Position numbers and translations under genes: made by a program
Notes under the pieces: generated by a model
Told to the model about the DNA's origin: nothing
Seen by the model: the letters and a program-made list of their open reading frames with translations, nothing else
The model's database searches: none
Shown: piece after piece, positions 1 to 10,372 of the stretch
Position numbering within the stretch: the first letter of the stretch is position 1
Layout: every line of letters begins with the position of its first letter
Assembly (NCBI GenBank): GCA_029961685.1
Contig: JARWKL010000005.1
Span: 1,364,001 to 1,428,000 of the forward strand
Reading direction: 5' to 3'
Length of the DNA stretch: 64,000 bases
Source of the DNA: Aristolochia californica
Lineage: Eukaryota; Streptophyta; Magnoliopsida; Piperales; Aristolochiaceae

Positions 1-695
1 TATATTACTCTACCACTTGAGAGTCGTTGTCCTGTGGAGGGACACGGTGGTGGAGGTGGACACTTCAGAGCAATGTCTTAGCGGCTAGGAGTGATTTATT
101 CTCACTAATATTATACCAGCTGGGCCTCATGAAGAAGAGCACCAGCGTGAGGGGGAGTGTTGGAAGATGAAGGCATATTATACAAGAAAAATTTTATACA
201 TCATTTGCAGCAAGTTGCGAGTTCATGTTATTCTCTCGCCCCCAGCTTGAGGGGGAGTGTTGGAAGACAAGGCCCAATCCCACACGACCAAGGAAGACTC
301 ACATATTGAAGTGTATTAGAAGATGAGCCCAAACCCATAAGACCAAGGAAGACCCATGCATCCAAAAGAGATTGAAGATGGGGTCAAGGCCCACAGATCA
401 AGGATAAGGCCCATAGGCCCACATACATTGATGGCAGGATGGTAAATAAAGAGTCATCTCATAGAGATGGTATTGATGTAATTAAGCTAAAGTTCTAGGG
501 TTAAAATCCTAAACCCTAAACCCTAAGTTCAGGGGTATTATTGTAATATTTTAGTTTCATAAATCTATAAATAGAGCTTCAGGGGGAGGGTTAGAAATAA
601 TCAATTTTATAACCCTTCTTCCTCCAGTTTTTTCCCAATGAGTTTCTCTCCCTTTTTCTCCATGAGCTAAATTCATGAAGTTCTGAAAATCAACA
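1..695 (+). mobile_element. 3' end of a non-coding Copia-type LTR element (3' LTR at 258-695)
   Basis: Bases 258-695 form an LTR that starts TGTTGGAAGA and ends AATCAACA. It follows a polypurine tract, TTGAGGGGGAG, at 247-257. The matching 5' LTR lies at 27669-28099, followed by an initiator-Met type primer site, so the family is Copia-like. Bases 1-246 are the non-coding 3' end of the internal region and equal 35702-35947. The purine tract plus LTR start also occurs exactly 100 bp upstream (GAGGGGGAG then TGTTGGAAGA at 158), a local duplication of the 3' junction. The base block after the LTR (CACGC, 696-700) is the target-site duplicate. The rest of this element lies left of the window. Confidence 0.8.
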
Positions 696-1560
696 CACGC
701 CTAATTAGAGAGTGTGGAGGCTACCTTATTGTGTGTCCATTCCCTAAAGGATTTGCAGTGGTTGTGTGTAAATGTGTTTCTGGGAGAAAGGTTCGAGGTG
801 ATTAGATTTCTAGGGATTGTACTTTAAAATTACAACTATATTTTTACTCATGTATAATTTTCATTTGTTGAGACATTCCCAAGTAAAAGTGAAAAATGTT
901 AGCAAACAAAATCTTCGATTTACTGTGGGGTCAAAGTCTTTTATGCGTATCAAAAAAGAAATGGTATGTATTATAATTGAAGTATATTTTATTTTCAAAT
1001 GTACAACTAATGTAATATATTTAAATGTACGTGTCCTTCCATATCTGTGTGGTACAAATTGCTCTGATATTGAGCAATTTTAGAATACTCACCAGTCTCA
1101 GTACAGGTGGACTGGTGGTTTTGAAGAACAATATATAAGTGAAATTATATTATTAATTTTTTTAAAATAATACGTTTATTATAAGCAAAAAAAATTATAA
1201 ATGTCTTGTGTTATTTTTCATAGGAAGTGATGCATCGGTTGGTACAAGAGGTACAAGAGGCTGTTGACCTGGTTAATGAGAGTGTCATTGTTGGTCGGGT
1301 TCATGGAGCTAGGTCTGTTTACATTAAGGGGTTGGGTTTAGCTCAACCGCTAGTAGTCAGAATAGCCCGACCATCATCAGCTCAATCAACGGCACATATA
1401 GTGGATGATTTGTAGGAATCTAAAGAAGTGGTCTTAACTCAAAAGCAGCTAAAAAATGTACAATTTTTGAGTAAGGTGACTGAATGTTGTGCTGAGTATG
1501 GACATCGTGCTAAGGAACATGAACTTAAGAGGAAGAGCATAAAATAAAGATGCAATGGTT
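696..1560 (+). pseudogene. CACTA (En/Spm) transposase relic, right part
   Basis: This is decayed transposase sequence in the direction of the + strand. Around 895-960 the frame reads SKQNL...GSKSFMRI, and around 1225-1400 it reads LVQEV...VYIKGLGL. Both resemble blocks of the plant En/Spm-type transposase family (Pfam Transposase_24). Stops and AT-rich gaps separate the blocks, so no protein is made. It continues, across the LTR element inserted at CACGC, from the relic seen at 26716-27668. A shorter paralogue is at 13582-15029, where the same insertion site is empty (14636-14650). The family assignment rests on short motifs only. Confidence 0.5.
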
Positions 1561-2103
1561 ATTTTCAGCAGATACAAACTCAAAACAAGACACCCTAGAT
1601 CCTCTCGCATATGGAGTATACTTTTTAATTATTTTTGTATGATTAATAATTTTTTATATTTTAATTTTGTTATAATTTTAAATATATTTTGGGATTGATT
1701 ATACATATTTTGTTTATATATTTTTATTTAATTAATTATTTTATTTTGCAATGAATTTATTTATTAATTGGAAATTATATTTTTAAAAAATAAAAATCAT
1801 ATTAGAAATGATCACCCTTTGGCGACAAAATTTCTTATACTATTGTTTACTTATTTATTAGACAATAGAATAAGTAATTAGGTAATAAACCAAATAAAAA
1901 ATAAATTTAGAATTTAGAAAATCATGAATACTATAAAAATATATTATCATACAAATAGAAGCTAAGAACAATGCCATTTTAATATATAACAAAGTCACTA
2001 AAAGAATATTATAAAAATCCTTAAAAAAAACACTTGAATCATTTTGATCTCAAACATATATTTAAATAAAATTTATCGAATTATTTTTTATACATAGTCA
2101 GGC
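1561..2103. other. AT-rich spacer downstream of P450 gene A
   Basis: Very AT-rich sequence between the transposase relic and the stop codon of gene A. It should contain the 3' UTR and poly(A) signals of gene A on the minus strand, but no specific site could be singled out. No coding sequence or repeat was recognised. Confidence 0.6.
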
Positions 2104-4762
2104 TCACAACCTTTTCACAAGGAGATTAACTCCATTCCCAGGCTCTAAAAACATCTTGAAAGTGGGTGCATGGACATATCTGGGAGAGAGAGAAAATGCA
2201 AACTTAGAAAGGAGAAGAGACAAGACTACCTTCAGCTCTACCATGGCAAAGTTCAACCCCAAGCATGTCCGAATCCCTAAACCGAAAGGCATGTACACAT
2301 ATGGGTGCTCGCAAGCATTCGAAACCCCATCCTTGAACCTCTCTGGTCGGAACTCGTTCGCGTCCAGCCCCCAGATTTCTGGGTCTCGGTGCAACTCGGC
2401 AATGGAGATCCAAATGGTGAGGCCTTTGGGAACACAGATGCCTCCAAACACCATATCTTGAAAGGCCTCTCTAGCTACAAACGGTGCAGGAGGATACAGT
2501 CGCATACTTTCTTGAATCACCATTGTGAGCTGCAAGGCAAGACACCAACGTAAGATCATAATTAATATCACTGCAGCTTTTTTTACATAAAAAAAAATGA
2601 GTCTTTGGCTTCAGTAGAACAAAAAGTGATGTGAAGGAAAAGGCAGCTCACAGTCTTCATCCTCTTGATCATGCTGGCATCTGGATGTTGAGCTCCACAG
2701 ACATCAACAATCTCTTGGCGAGCACGAGCTTGCCACTCTGGATTCAAAGCAAGTAGAAGCAAGGTCCATGTAGCAGCAATGGCGGTTGTCTCATGGCCGG
2801 CGAAGTAGATGTTCTTGCAATTGTCGACGACGAACCGGTCGGCCATGTGAGCTACCATGTTGTTAGACTTGGCCTCTTCAAGGATGGATTGTAACAGGTC
2901 TCGTTCGGATCTGGTAACAACTTCTTCTCTCCTTTCCTTCACCACTTTTAGTATCAAAGAGTTGATCTCCTTCTCTAACCTCCATGTGTTTCTGTTAGTC
3001 TTTGTGGGAAGATACCTTCAACACAAACAAGCATCACTTGTTAACGTTTAAAGATACAAGAAAACTCACTTTCAGTATCTAGGAGAAGTTTCACATACCT
3101 CAGGCCAGGGACCCCTCTATGTGTTGACATGGTGGTCTGCAATTTTCTGATCTTCTGGAATATGAATTGTCCTTTGAGATAGGAGCTCCCAAAGCAAGCC
3201 TTGGCAATAACATCAGCTGAAAGATTTCTCATGTCCTCATCAATTCTCATGTCTGTAATCCCCTTTTCCTCCATTTCAATCTTGCTCTCCCATGATTTCA
3301 AGAGTGGGATGGTTGACTCCACCATTAGATTCACCATGCCCTAACATTATTTTAGATGGATCAAATGTTGTTGTCTTATTGAAATTTTAGGAGTTTCATT
3401 TTGCAATTTTTTTCTTCTTCTTTTCATGGCCTTTATCAAGCTCTTGCTTGCCCTATGAAACTATTTTTGTTTCAAGAACATTAGTAAGCTCTGCACAGAT
3501 GGAGGTGTTAGCCAAGTAGCCATCAAAACCCAAGTGACTTACTTGGTTTGGACCGGTTGGGTCAGTTTGGATTTAATAACACTAATGCATTGTACTAAAA
3601 GTGAAGCTAAATAAAAAAAAAATTATCATTTAGTAGGATCATCTGTGAGAAGAAGATTACAAAAAGCTCAGCATTTATTCTCTCACGGTTGAAATGAGTA
3701 GTTTAACCAACAAGAAAGAGGGGAAAAAAAAAAAAAACTAAAAGAATGGAGAAGTTAACGTACCTTAACCTTTTCCATAAAGAGCTCCGAGGAAATTAAT
3801 TTCCTCTGGTGCGCCCATGCCAAACCATTGGAAGAAATGATTCCTTGCCCGAACATGGCCCTTGTATCTTTTTGATGATACGAGGGCCTACCCAAATCAA
3901 GGGACTTGTAAAGGTTCATCTCCTTCACAACTTCCGGTTGGCTCACATACATTACGGGCATACTTCCCAACGTGTATGTAAATATTGAACCTTCATGTAT
4001 ACAGAAGGAAAGATCAGAACGATAAACCTCAGTCTTGAACTATTCGAGTAAAAAGCCAAGCATTTAATGAACAAGAGTGGTAGGCTTAATCCACTACATG
4101 ACTAACCTCAGTCTTGAACTATTCGAGTAAAAAGCCATACCTGATAAAGCATTTATGGAATTTACTAATACTTACTAGTGATTATTATCTTATCTCTAGA
4201 AATTAAGATAGGGCTTCGCCATGTCAAAACATGAACAAAATTGGAAGCAAAACCAACAAAATCTCTCCCTGTGGTTGTCTATCTTCATTCTTCTTACTTT
4301 TTATAGTTATGTACTGCAAGCCTACAAAGACTTATTGCAACTTCAAAGACTAAGTGGTGAAGAAAACAATAAAAATGAAGACGAGGGGTGTAGGCAACTT
4401 CAAGGACGAAACAATGAAGAAAACAGTAAAAAAACATGATTCAGAAAAGAAAAGAAGACGAGGGTGATGGAGTAACGTACCATAAAGCTCTTTCCACCGC
4501 TGAAAGTAAGGGAAGAGCCTCGAAATATACTGGTGATCCACCTTTCCACCGCTGCCTTCTTTCTCGTCCGTGGGAGTGGTTGCGGCCATCTGTTTCATCT
4601 CCTGGATGTTTCCCAACAGCAAGGAAGGCGGGGGACCTCGGATCCCTTGGCGCCGGAGCTTCTCCCGCATTCTCTCCGGCTTCCACCATAACTGGGTGTA
4701 AAGATACAGAAGAGTAGTCACAAAAGCCAGAAAGGCTAATGACAATACGAAACTGAAAGCTA

Positions 4763-4769
<7 letters not shown>
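2104..4769 (-). CDS. Cytochrome P450, CYP714-like (gene A, copy 1), 5 exons
   Basis: Microsomal haem monooxygenase of 515 aa. Exons on the minus strand are 4769-4481, 3990-3764, 3340-3099, 3015-2652 and 2529-2104; intron phases are 1, 0, 2 and 0 and all introns are GT-AG. An N-terminal membrane anchor (about residues 5-25) is followed by a proline-rich hinge (GPPPS). The I-helix motif AGHETT is at 325-330, ExxR at E381/R384, PERF at 436-439, and the haem loop [10 protein letters not shown] at 456-465 with Cys463. All P450 signatures are intact. The phrases [18 protein letters not shown] and [12 protein letters not shown] fit clan 72, family CYP714, whose known members inactivate or hydroxylate gibberellins and in some eudicots oxidise triterpenoids. 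The substrate here is unknown. Gene B, 16 kb upstream, has the same length and intron phases. Subfamily not determined. Confidence 0.87.
4025..4137. repeat. 34-bp direct repeat inside intron 1 of gene A
   Basis: The segment beginning AACCTCAGTCTTGAAC occurs at 4025-4058 and again at 4104-4137, 79 bp apart, both within intron 1 of gene A (4480-3991). It looks like a local duplication with no coding role. The same pair is kept in the second unit at 39724-39836. Confidence 0.85.
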
Positions 4770-4793
<24 letters not shown>

Positions 4794-4858
4794 GAAAGCG
4801 CTCTTTCTCTATGAAAGCTCTCTCTGGGTTACGTCGACATGCCAATCACCATTTTATA
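4770..4858 (-). promoter_or_regulatory. Gene A 5' UTR and core promoter with GA repeat and TATA box
   Basis: Read on the minus strand, a TATAAAA box lies at 4858-4852, 83-89 nt before the gene A start codon. A pure GA microsatellite (CT on the + strand, 4770-4793) abuts the ATG. The spacing suits a transcription start at roughly 4820-4830 with a GA-rich leader. GA-rich leaders are common in plant genes, and whether this one binds BBR/BPC-type factors is unknown. Confidence 0.55.
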
Positions 4859-5683
4859 ACAGAAGTCTCCACGGACCTAAGAGTTTTAAAATGGTTTTTG
4901 AAGAAAACACGTTAAGGTTTTTAATGAAGTTTTTTATCTCCCAAAGTGGATGAACAGAAAGACACCTCCACCAAATCGAGAGGATACTGGATGCTTTTCA
5001 AAGGGTAATCAGTAATTGCTCATTAAATTACAAATTAATGAGAGAAAGATTGTAGGGGTCATATATGACCATTGGGTAGAAGTATTTCAGGAAGGTATTA
5101 TAAGATAACTAACAAAAGTATTTTCCAAATTCGTAACTTCGATCTTATCTCTCAAGATCGAAACAAGTAGAATGAATAAAAGTAATATTAGGTTTCCATT
5201 TGCTTGCTCAAATCTTTCGGGTTGAATTTCAACTTCAAACGAGTACTCTCCTTCAGACTGCCACTGGTAAAGAAGTTTCTCTCTCTGATCAAATTTCTTT
5301 TCGAACTCTTCTCTTTCTCATCCTTTCTTTCTATTACTTTCTATCTTGTGAGTGTTTTTCTCCTTTTCTCCTGCTCAAAAAGTTTATTTTCTTCCTGTGG
5401 AGAAGGTATATGATGAATTTCAGGTCTAAATTTTCAAATTTGTCTTTCTTGTTATTTATAATGTTTAGAATTTCTCTCTCTCTCTCTCTCTTATCAACTG
5501 CTCAAGAGAATCATGTCTTATATTTGATTTTTTTTCTTTCGTTTGACCCGGACTCATGTGATCGACGTTGACTTAAACTATCAGGTGATTGAGTGACTTC
5601 ACTGCTCAAGAGAATCAGGTCTTATATTTGATTATTTTGTTCTTTCCTTCGACTCTCACCCTGGTTTTTGCTTCAGTTCATCT
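4859..5683. other. Upstream region of gene A, pyrimidine-rich, with a short direct repeat
   Basis: No gene recognised. From about 5200 the + strand is rich in CT runs. The phrase CTGCTCAAGAGAATCA followed by GTCTTATATTTGATT occurs at about 5499-5530 and again at about 5600-5631, a ~100-bp-spaced direct repeat. Open frames here are low in complexity and have no recognisable domain. Confidence 0.5.
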
Positions 5684-5922
5684 GGGGGTTAGTGCACATG
5701 ACTCAGGACATGATCTTCATGCGCATTACGCAGTTCATGTCCTGGTGTCGTTAGGGGGCGCCGAAATTCATGCCATATGTATGAATATACATGAATCAGG
5801 AGTTCATGTCCCAAGAGTAAACGGCGAAAAACGCTTTCCGCCCGATTTTGAGAATCATCTACATGACTCTCGCGCGGGGCTGTCTTTCGGGGCTCTCTCT
5901 GCCACACATCTCTCTGCCATTG

Positions 5923-6140
5923 CATTCCCGCAACCCTCTCTCATTCTCTGCTCCCTCTCTCGTCTCCATTCCCGCAACCCTCTCTCGTCTCCATTCCCGC
6001 AGCCCTCGCTCGTCTCCGTTCCCGCAGCCCTCTCTCATTCCCGCAACCCTCTCTCATTCTCTTCTCCCTCTCTTGTCTCCATTCCCGCAACCCTCTCTCG
6101 TCTCCATTCCCGCAACCCTCTCTCGTCTCCATTCCCGCAG
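5923..6140 (+). repeat. 25-bp CT-rich minisatellite
   Basis: About nine imperfect copies of a 25-bp unit around CGTCTCCATTCCCGCAACCC, with exact 25-bp spacing at 5961 and 5986. The array keeps a 256-codon frame open through 5589-6359, but the translation is only repeated SRLHSRNPL-type segments and is judged non-coding. Copy 2 at 41622-41839 is identical as far as can be seen. Confidence 0.85.
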
Positions 6141-6315
6141 AGCACGGGAGGTCGAGCTCTGTTGCATAGCTTCTCGGCCACCCTCTCTTCTCCCTCTCGG
6201 CGTACCGTCGGAGTGCCGCCTCTGTCGGCATTGCCCGCCGGCCGTCGCCTTTGCCTAGCCCGTCCCCGTCGCCATCGCCGTTGCCCGCTGGCTCACTGCA
6301 GAGGAAGTCGAAGAT

Positions 6316-6348
6316 GTTTAATTTTTCCTAAGTTAGGAAAAATTAAAC
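6316..6348. repeat. Perfect 16-bp inverted repeat with a 1-base spacer
   Basis: GTTTAATTTTTCCTAA, then G, then the exact complement TTAGGAAAAATTAAAC. It marks the switch from GC-rich minisatellite flank to AT-rich DNA. It could be the fold-back end of an inserted element, a cruciform, or an RNA hairpin. No run of T follows that would suggest a Pol III stop. Confidence 0.8.
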
Positions 6349-7139
6349 TATCTTCATAAAAATCATTAATTTATAATTTTTATTTATAAAATAATTATTT
6401 TTATTTATAAAATAATTATTTTGATTTTAAAATTACTATATTAAAATAGTGATTTAATATTCATAATTAAAATATTGTTAAAATAAATATTTGATAAATT
6501 ATTTTGGCATAATTATCCGATTGCTATAGTTAATTAAACCAATGGTTTTAAATTTTGTGATAATATATTATTAATTAATAATACATAAAATAAATTATGT
6601 ACAAATATATTGTGTGTTAAAGTTATGATTAGATCAATTTTTTCTCTTAAAATATTCATTTTTAGGTTAAAGTATATCATATTTTATTAATAAATTAATA
6701 ACTTAACGTATTACTTTCGTTTTTTTATTTATAACGTTATTTATTTATTATTTGTAATTAATCATATACGTATTTCATTGGCTCATGTAATTACCATATT
6801 AATGCACAATAAAATATCTAATTCAATTAATAAATATATTAATATATTTAATTATACATTAAATAACTTATTCGTGTAGTAATAATGGTTGTTTTACCTA
6901 ATTTGGGGTTTAAGGATTATGTTTTAATTAAGTGCACTGTAAAGGTTTAGAGATTCTCTTGTTTTTTATGTTTTTCTCATGTTGGGGCACTAACACTGGA
7001 AACTGTTTTCCAGTGCATATGAAGTCGTCAACACTAACACCAAGTGCGAAGATAATCTTCATGTACATGACTGACATGATCTTCATGTTGGACATGAACT
7101 TGATCTTCAAGAATCCATTTGGGGCACTAACCCCCCCCC

Positions 7140-7403
7140 ATAGATGGTATCTTGGGATTCAGAGAAACTACTCTTATCGATTACAGAAACCCCTATACCC
7201 TCTGACTTCTGGAGGATTGTTTTCAAATGGAGGAGCTGATATAAGTTATTGGGCATCATCATTTCAATCAGAGATACGAATACTAAACATTAACATGGAG
7301 ATCAATCTACAGGTTGGACCTTTAAATGTTTGAAATTTTAACTGGTTGGACTATGCTTCCAAAGCTTTTTCGATGAAGAAAGGATAGACAGGAGGAATAG
7401 ACA
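7140..7403. other. Unassigned sequence between candidate transposon and Copia relic
   Basis: About 260 bp without an assigned gene. The frame that ends at 7333 on the + strand stays open from 6932 and reads, in part, LQKPLYPLTSGGLFSNGG, with no family recognised. It could be a broken host exon: AATCTACAG at about 7303-7311 is followed by GTTGG, but this is not a good donor. Confidence 0.3.
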
Positions 7404-7544
7404 ATGGAGATGGTGTTGAAGGGTTATAGAAGCATCATATTATTCTTGTTCCTATCCCTTTTGCTGCCCCAACCTCCATTGTTATTATCAGAGGGTGAGG
7501 GAGTATCAAAGATCCTTCTTATGTTGATATGCTATTTGTTGTGA
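7404..7544 (+). pseudogene. Possible broken first exon with a signal-peptide-like frame
   Basis: An ATG at 7404 opens a 46-codon frame. It starts with basic residues (MEMVLKGYRS), continues into a strongly hydrophobic stretch (IILFLFLSLLLP) and then SEGEGVSKI, which is the layout of a secretory signal peptide. At 7537 the sequence enters the LTR of a Copia relic, so any exon was cut by that insertion. No homologous downstream exons were recognised. Short hydrophobic frames arise by chance in AT-rich DNA, so confidence is low. Confidence 0.22.
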
Positions 7545-7872
7545 AACATGAGGCTATCACAATGAAATCTCTGGTATGATCAACGAAGAGTCAAAAACAA
7601 GGAAGAAGAACACAAAAGGTTTAACATGGTTCGGTGGTGTGCCTACATCCACAGGAGCGAGCGGCGCTAAATTCACTATATTAAAGTAGGGCTATATAAT
7701 GTGTATTTATACTAACCCTACGTACAGAATAAAAGTACAAAAATACCCCCCTAACCTCACTATATGAGTCATATGCTTCAACAATCTCCACCTTGCGAAT
7801 ATCCACCCCTTAAGAAAAAAAAAAACATAACCTAGGACTCCACCTGGAACTATAGGTTGGGGCGTCTCCCAT

Positions 7873-8692
7873 CTAGCAACTGGAGACATTAATCAAGTTC
7901 AAACAATGCTTAAACTTATCTGTAGTAACAAACTTTGTTAACATGTCTGCAACATTTTCAGAAGTGTGAACTTTTTCAAGCAGTAAATCACATGATGAAA
8001 CCAATTCCCTGATCCTGTGAAACCTCACATCTATGTGCTTAGTCCTCACAGGAAACACCTGGTTCTTTGATAAATAAATTGCACTCTGACTATCACAGTG
8101 CAACTGAACTACACCTTGTTGGACACCCAGCTCTTTGACCAACCCTATAAGCCACAAAACCTCCTTGGCAGCCTCAGCTATTGCCATATACTCTAACTCA
8201 GTAGTAGATAGTGCAACTATAGGCTGTACCATGGACCTCCAACAAATAGGTCCTTCTATAGGCTGTATCATGGACCTCCAACAAGAGTAAACACATAACA
8301 TGTGGTTGACCTCCTGTCATTTAAGTCACATGCATAGTCTGCATCCACATATCCCACAATTGAAGGGTCACTCTGTTGTCTGCTAGACATGATGCCATAG
8401 TCGGTAGTACCCCTCAAGTATCCGAAAATCCAATTGATTGCATCCCAATGCTCTCAAGCTGGATTTGGAAGAAACTTGCTAACCACGTTGACAGCTTGTG
8501 CCAAATCTGGTGATGTACAATCTGAACCTCATCATCTGTCTTTGGGCACTGAGCGGTAGATAATCTGAAATGATTCACTTAAGGTGTACTTACTAGTTTT
8601 GCATTTCCCATACTGAACCTGTCCAACTCCTTCTCAACATAGTTATGCTGAGATAGCCATAATCTCCTGGAAGCTCTGTCCCTGCGAATCAC
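7873..8692 (-). pseudogene. Copia pol fragment: end of RT and RNase H
   Basis: The minus strand encodes the end of a Copia reverse transcriptase (RRLWLSQHNYVEKELDRFSM near 8690-8610) and then RNase H, with ALSTTELEYMAIAEAAKE, LHCDSQSAIYLSKN, RTKHIDVRFHRIRE and ENVADMLTK. This order and wording match Tork/Tnt1-type Copia elements. In-frame stops break the 8610-8302 part. A ~51-bp segment around the WRSM motif is duplicated at 8215-8285. The RT frame continues exactly into 12530 once the nested element and one ATCAC copy are removed. Not functional. Confidence 0.8.
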
Positions 8693-10052
8693 TGATAGAT
8701 GCCATATTCTGACATGAGAACTAAGTTAATTATAATAGAATAACCTTTATATTTGTGTTATAGGTGGTTATTTATCAGTTTTCAAATGAAACGTGCATTT
8801 CTTGAATTTGGCATTAATCACTGTCTATATTGCATATTTTTCTCTCCTGAATTATATTTCATTGCTTTTAGGGTTTATTTATTCTTGAAATGCTTTTTAT
8901 GGATTCAATTATGGAATTTCAGGAGAATTTTGGTGGAGAAGGAGATATTTACCAAAATGCCCTTAGTAAAATGGAGGTGATTTTTAGGGAAAATAGTATT
9001 AAAACAAAGAAAATCGTATTAAAGGGAAGAGGGGAGCGTCGACGGAAGAGGGGCATCGACCAAAACAGAACACCGGGGGACCGAAACAGGGGGAAAACCC
9101 GAGAGGAGTTTGCCACCGTTCGCCGCGCCACCGTCGTCCACCGCCGTCCGGCAACCGAGAACAGACCCGAGGAGAGCTTGAGAGAGTCTCCATCGCGATG
9201 AGTTTGATTGTGCCAGTTTCTGCTCGCCAGGCCAAGAGGTGATCCGAGAGGGCTTCTCCGGTGCCAATTCTGCATTCCGACCATCCTCCGGAGTCGATTA
9301 CGTATTTTCGACCATTCCCAAAGCTATTCTGACTCTGACCGAGACTCGAGAGAGCCAGTTAGAGGACTTCAGCTCTGTTTCATTCTTCGTCGTACGTCAC
9401 CTCCGTCCGCCGGCTTCTATCCTTCGTCGCCGGCGTCGTCTCTACCTCCGGCCACTCACTCTTGCTACCTGAAGCCATCAATTTTGGGAAATTGTAGCAC
9501 CCGTGAGAACGAGTTTGCTGCCCGAGCGAGAGGAAGGAGAAGGAGAGTAATTCGTCATTTTGGAATTTAATTTTTTATATAGTTTGAACTTAGGTTTTGA
9601 ATGTTTATTAAATGTGATTTGATAATTAATGTTTATTGAATATTTGTTTTCCGGATATTTGATTAAATTAGCTAGTTAGGGTAAGATTATAATTTAGGTT
9701 GGATTTTGGTATTTTAATCCGATTTTTGTCTTTCACTCTATGCGCCCAAGAGGGGCTAGACGCAAGGATTGAGAAATCGGATCCATGGTTACGTGGCGCT
9801 CGAGAGAGGCACGAATCACCGTAAAATCCAGAGTTGACGTTTCCTATTGTGCAAGTAGTTAACCAGATGATTGCTTGATAATTTAGAATATAATTAGTGT
9901 TTAGTTCAGATTAATTCATCATATTTGGTTAGGCTAGTTGACTGAAGAATACATAAAATTCAGACCTCCCTGTGGATATGACCCTCGCTTCCCGCTAAAT
10001 TACATGAACGATTCGTACGCTTGCGAGGTATAAAAACCGATGTAATTAAATT
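8693..10052 (+). repeat. 5' LTR (3'-truncated) of the Athila-type element
   Basis: Homologous to the 3' LTR at 11139-12530. The first ~300 bp are AT-rich and contain TTTAGGGTTTATTTATT. A GC-rich block spans about 9010-9560, and the repeated phrase GAGGGGCTAGAC lies near 9750. The last 10 or so bases of the LTR are lost at the internal deletion junction. Confidence 0.8.
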
Positions 10053-10348
10053 TCTTCAAAGTGTGATGTGGGATAGCGGTTTCATCTACGGATAATTACC
10101 GACGGGTACGACTGATACGAGTAAACCTTTTTCGAGGGAGACTATGTATCATTCCTAGGGGTCTTTATTGACTTTTCGGTATTATTGTTGATGACCAACC
10201 ACATATGGTCCCACCTATTGATTTAGGAGCCCTGAGGGAGCTTAACCCTCACCCTGCTGGAGTATAACTAGCTAAGTTGTTATTCCTTTTTGTAGTCGTT
10301 CTGGTGTTTTAACTTTTCCCCATTGAGGACAATGTCAGGTTTAGGTTT

Positions 10349-10372
10349 GGGGGGGGGGGGGGGGGGGGGGGG
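10349..10372 (+). repeat. Poly-G tract, 24 nt
   Basis: An uninterrupted run of 24 G inside the Athila-type internal region, after TTTAGGTTT. The second unit has 29 G (46048-46076), and the related element at 29049-34616 has 19 (31903-31921). Length differences between copies are expected from slippage or sequencing error. Confidence 0.9.

Larger units (their letters stand above)
5684..7135. mobile_element. Possible non-autonomous DNA transposon with 12-bp inverted ends
   Basis: GGGGGTTAGTGC at 5684-5695 and its exact complement GCACTAACCCCC at 7124-7135 face each other. Both subterminal zones (about 5695-5815 and 6975-7120) are crowded with CATGAA/TTCATG motifs such as CATGATCTTCATG, as expected of transposase-binding subterminal repeats. 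GCACTAAC also recurs inside the right end at about 6986. The middle holds a minisatellite, a GC-rich stretch and about 550 bp of AT-rich DNA. No target-site duplication is clear, and the C-run at 7131-7139 blurs the right edge. Superfamily undetermined; it could be chance plus local repeats. Confidence 0.4.

Noticed and set aside
508..526. Telomere-like AAACCCTAAACCCTAA motif
   Set aside because: Only two to three units inside an LTR; the 5' LTR of the same element has one unit fewer. It is an internal LTR polymorphism, not a telomere or interstitial telomeric array.
2156..2553. Open frames on the + strand opposite gene A exon 5 (and opposite gene B at 20679-20992)
   Set aside because: Shadows of the P450 exons; no independent motif and no start or splice context.
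5589..6359. 256-codon open frame on the + strand
   Set aside because: Its second half is the 25-bp minisatellite read in frame and the rest has no domain. Overlapping frames on both strands are equally open, as expected of a repeat without stops.
8890..9570. Open frames of 75-147 codons in the GC-rich Athila LTR block (also 11395-11998, 29319-29800, 33356-33986)
   Set aside because: Frames overlap on both strands, differ between LTR copies through indels, and lie within non-coding LTRs.
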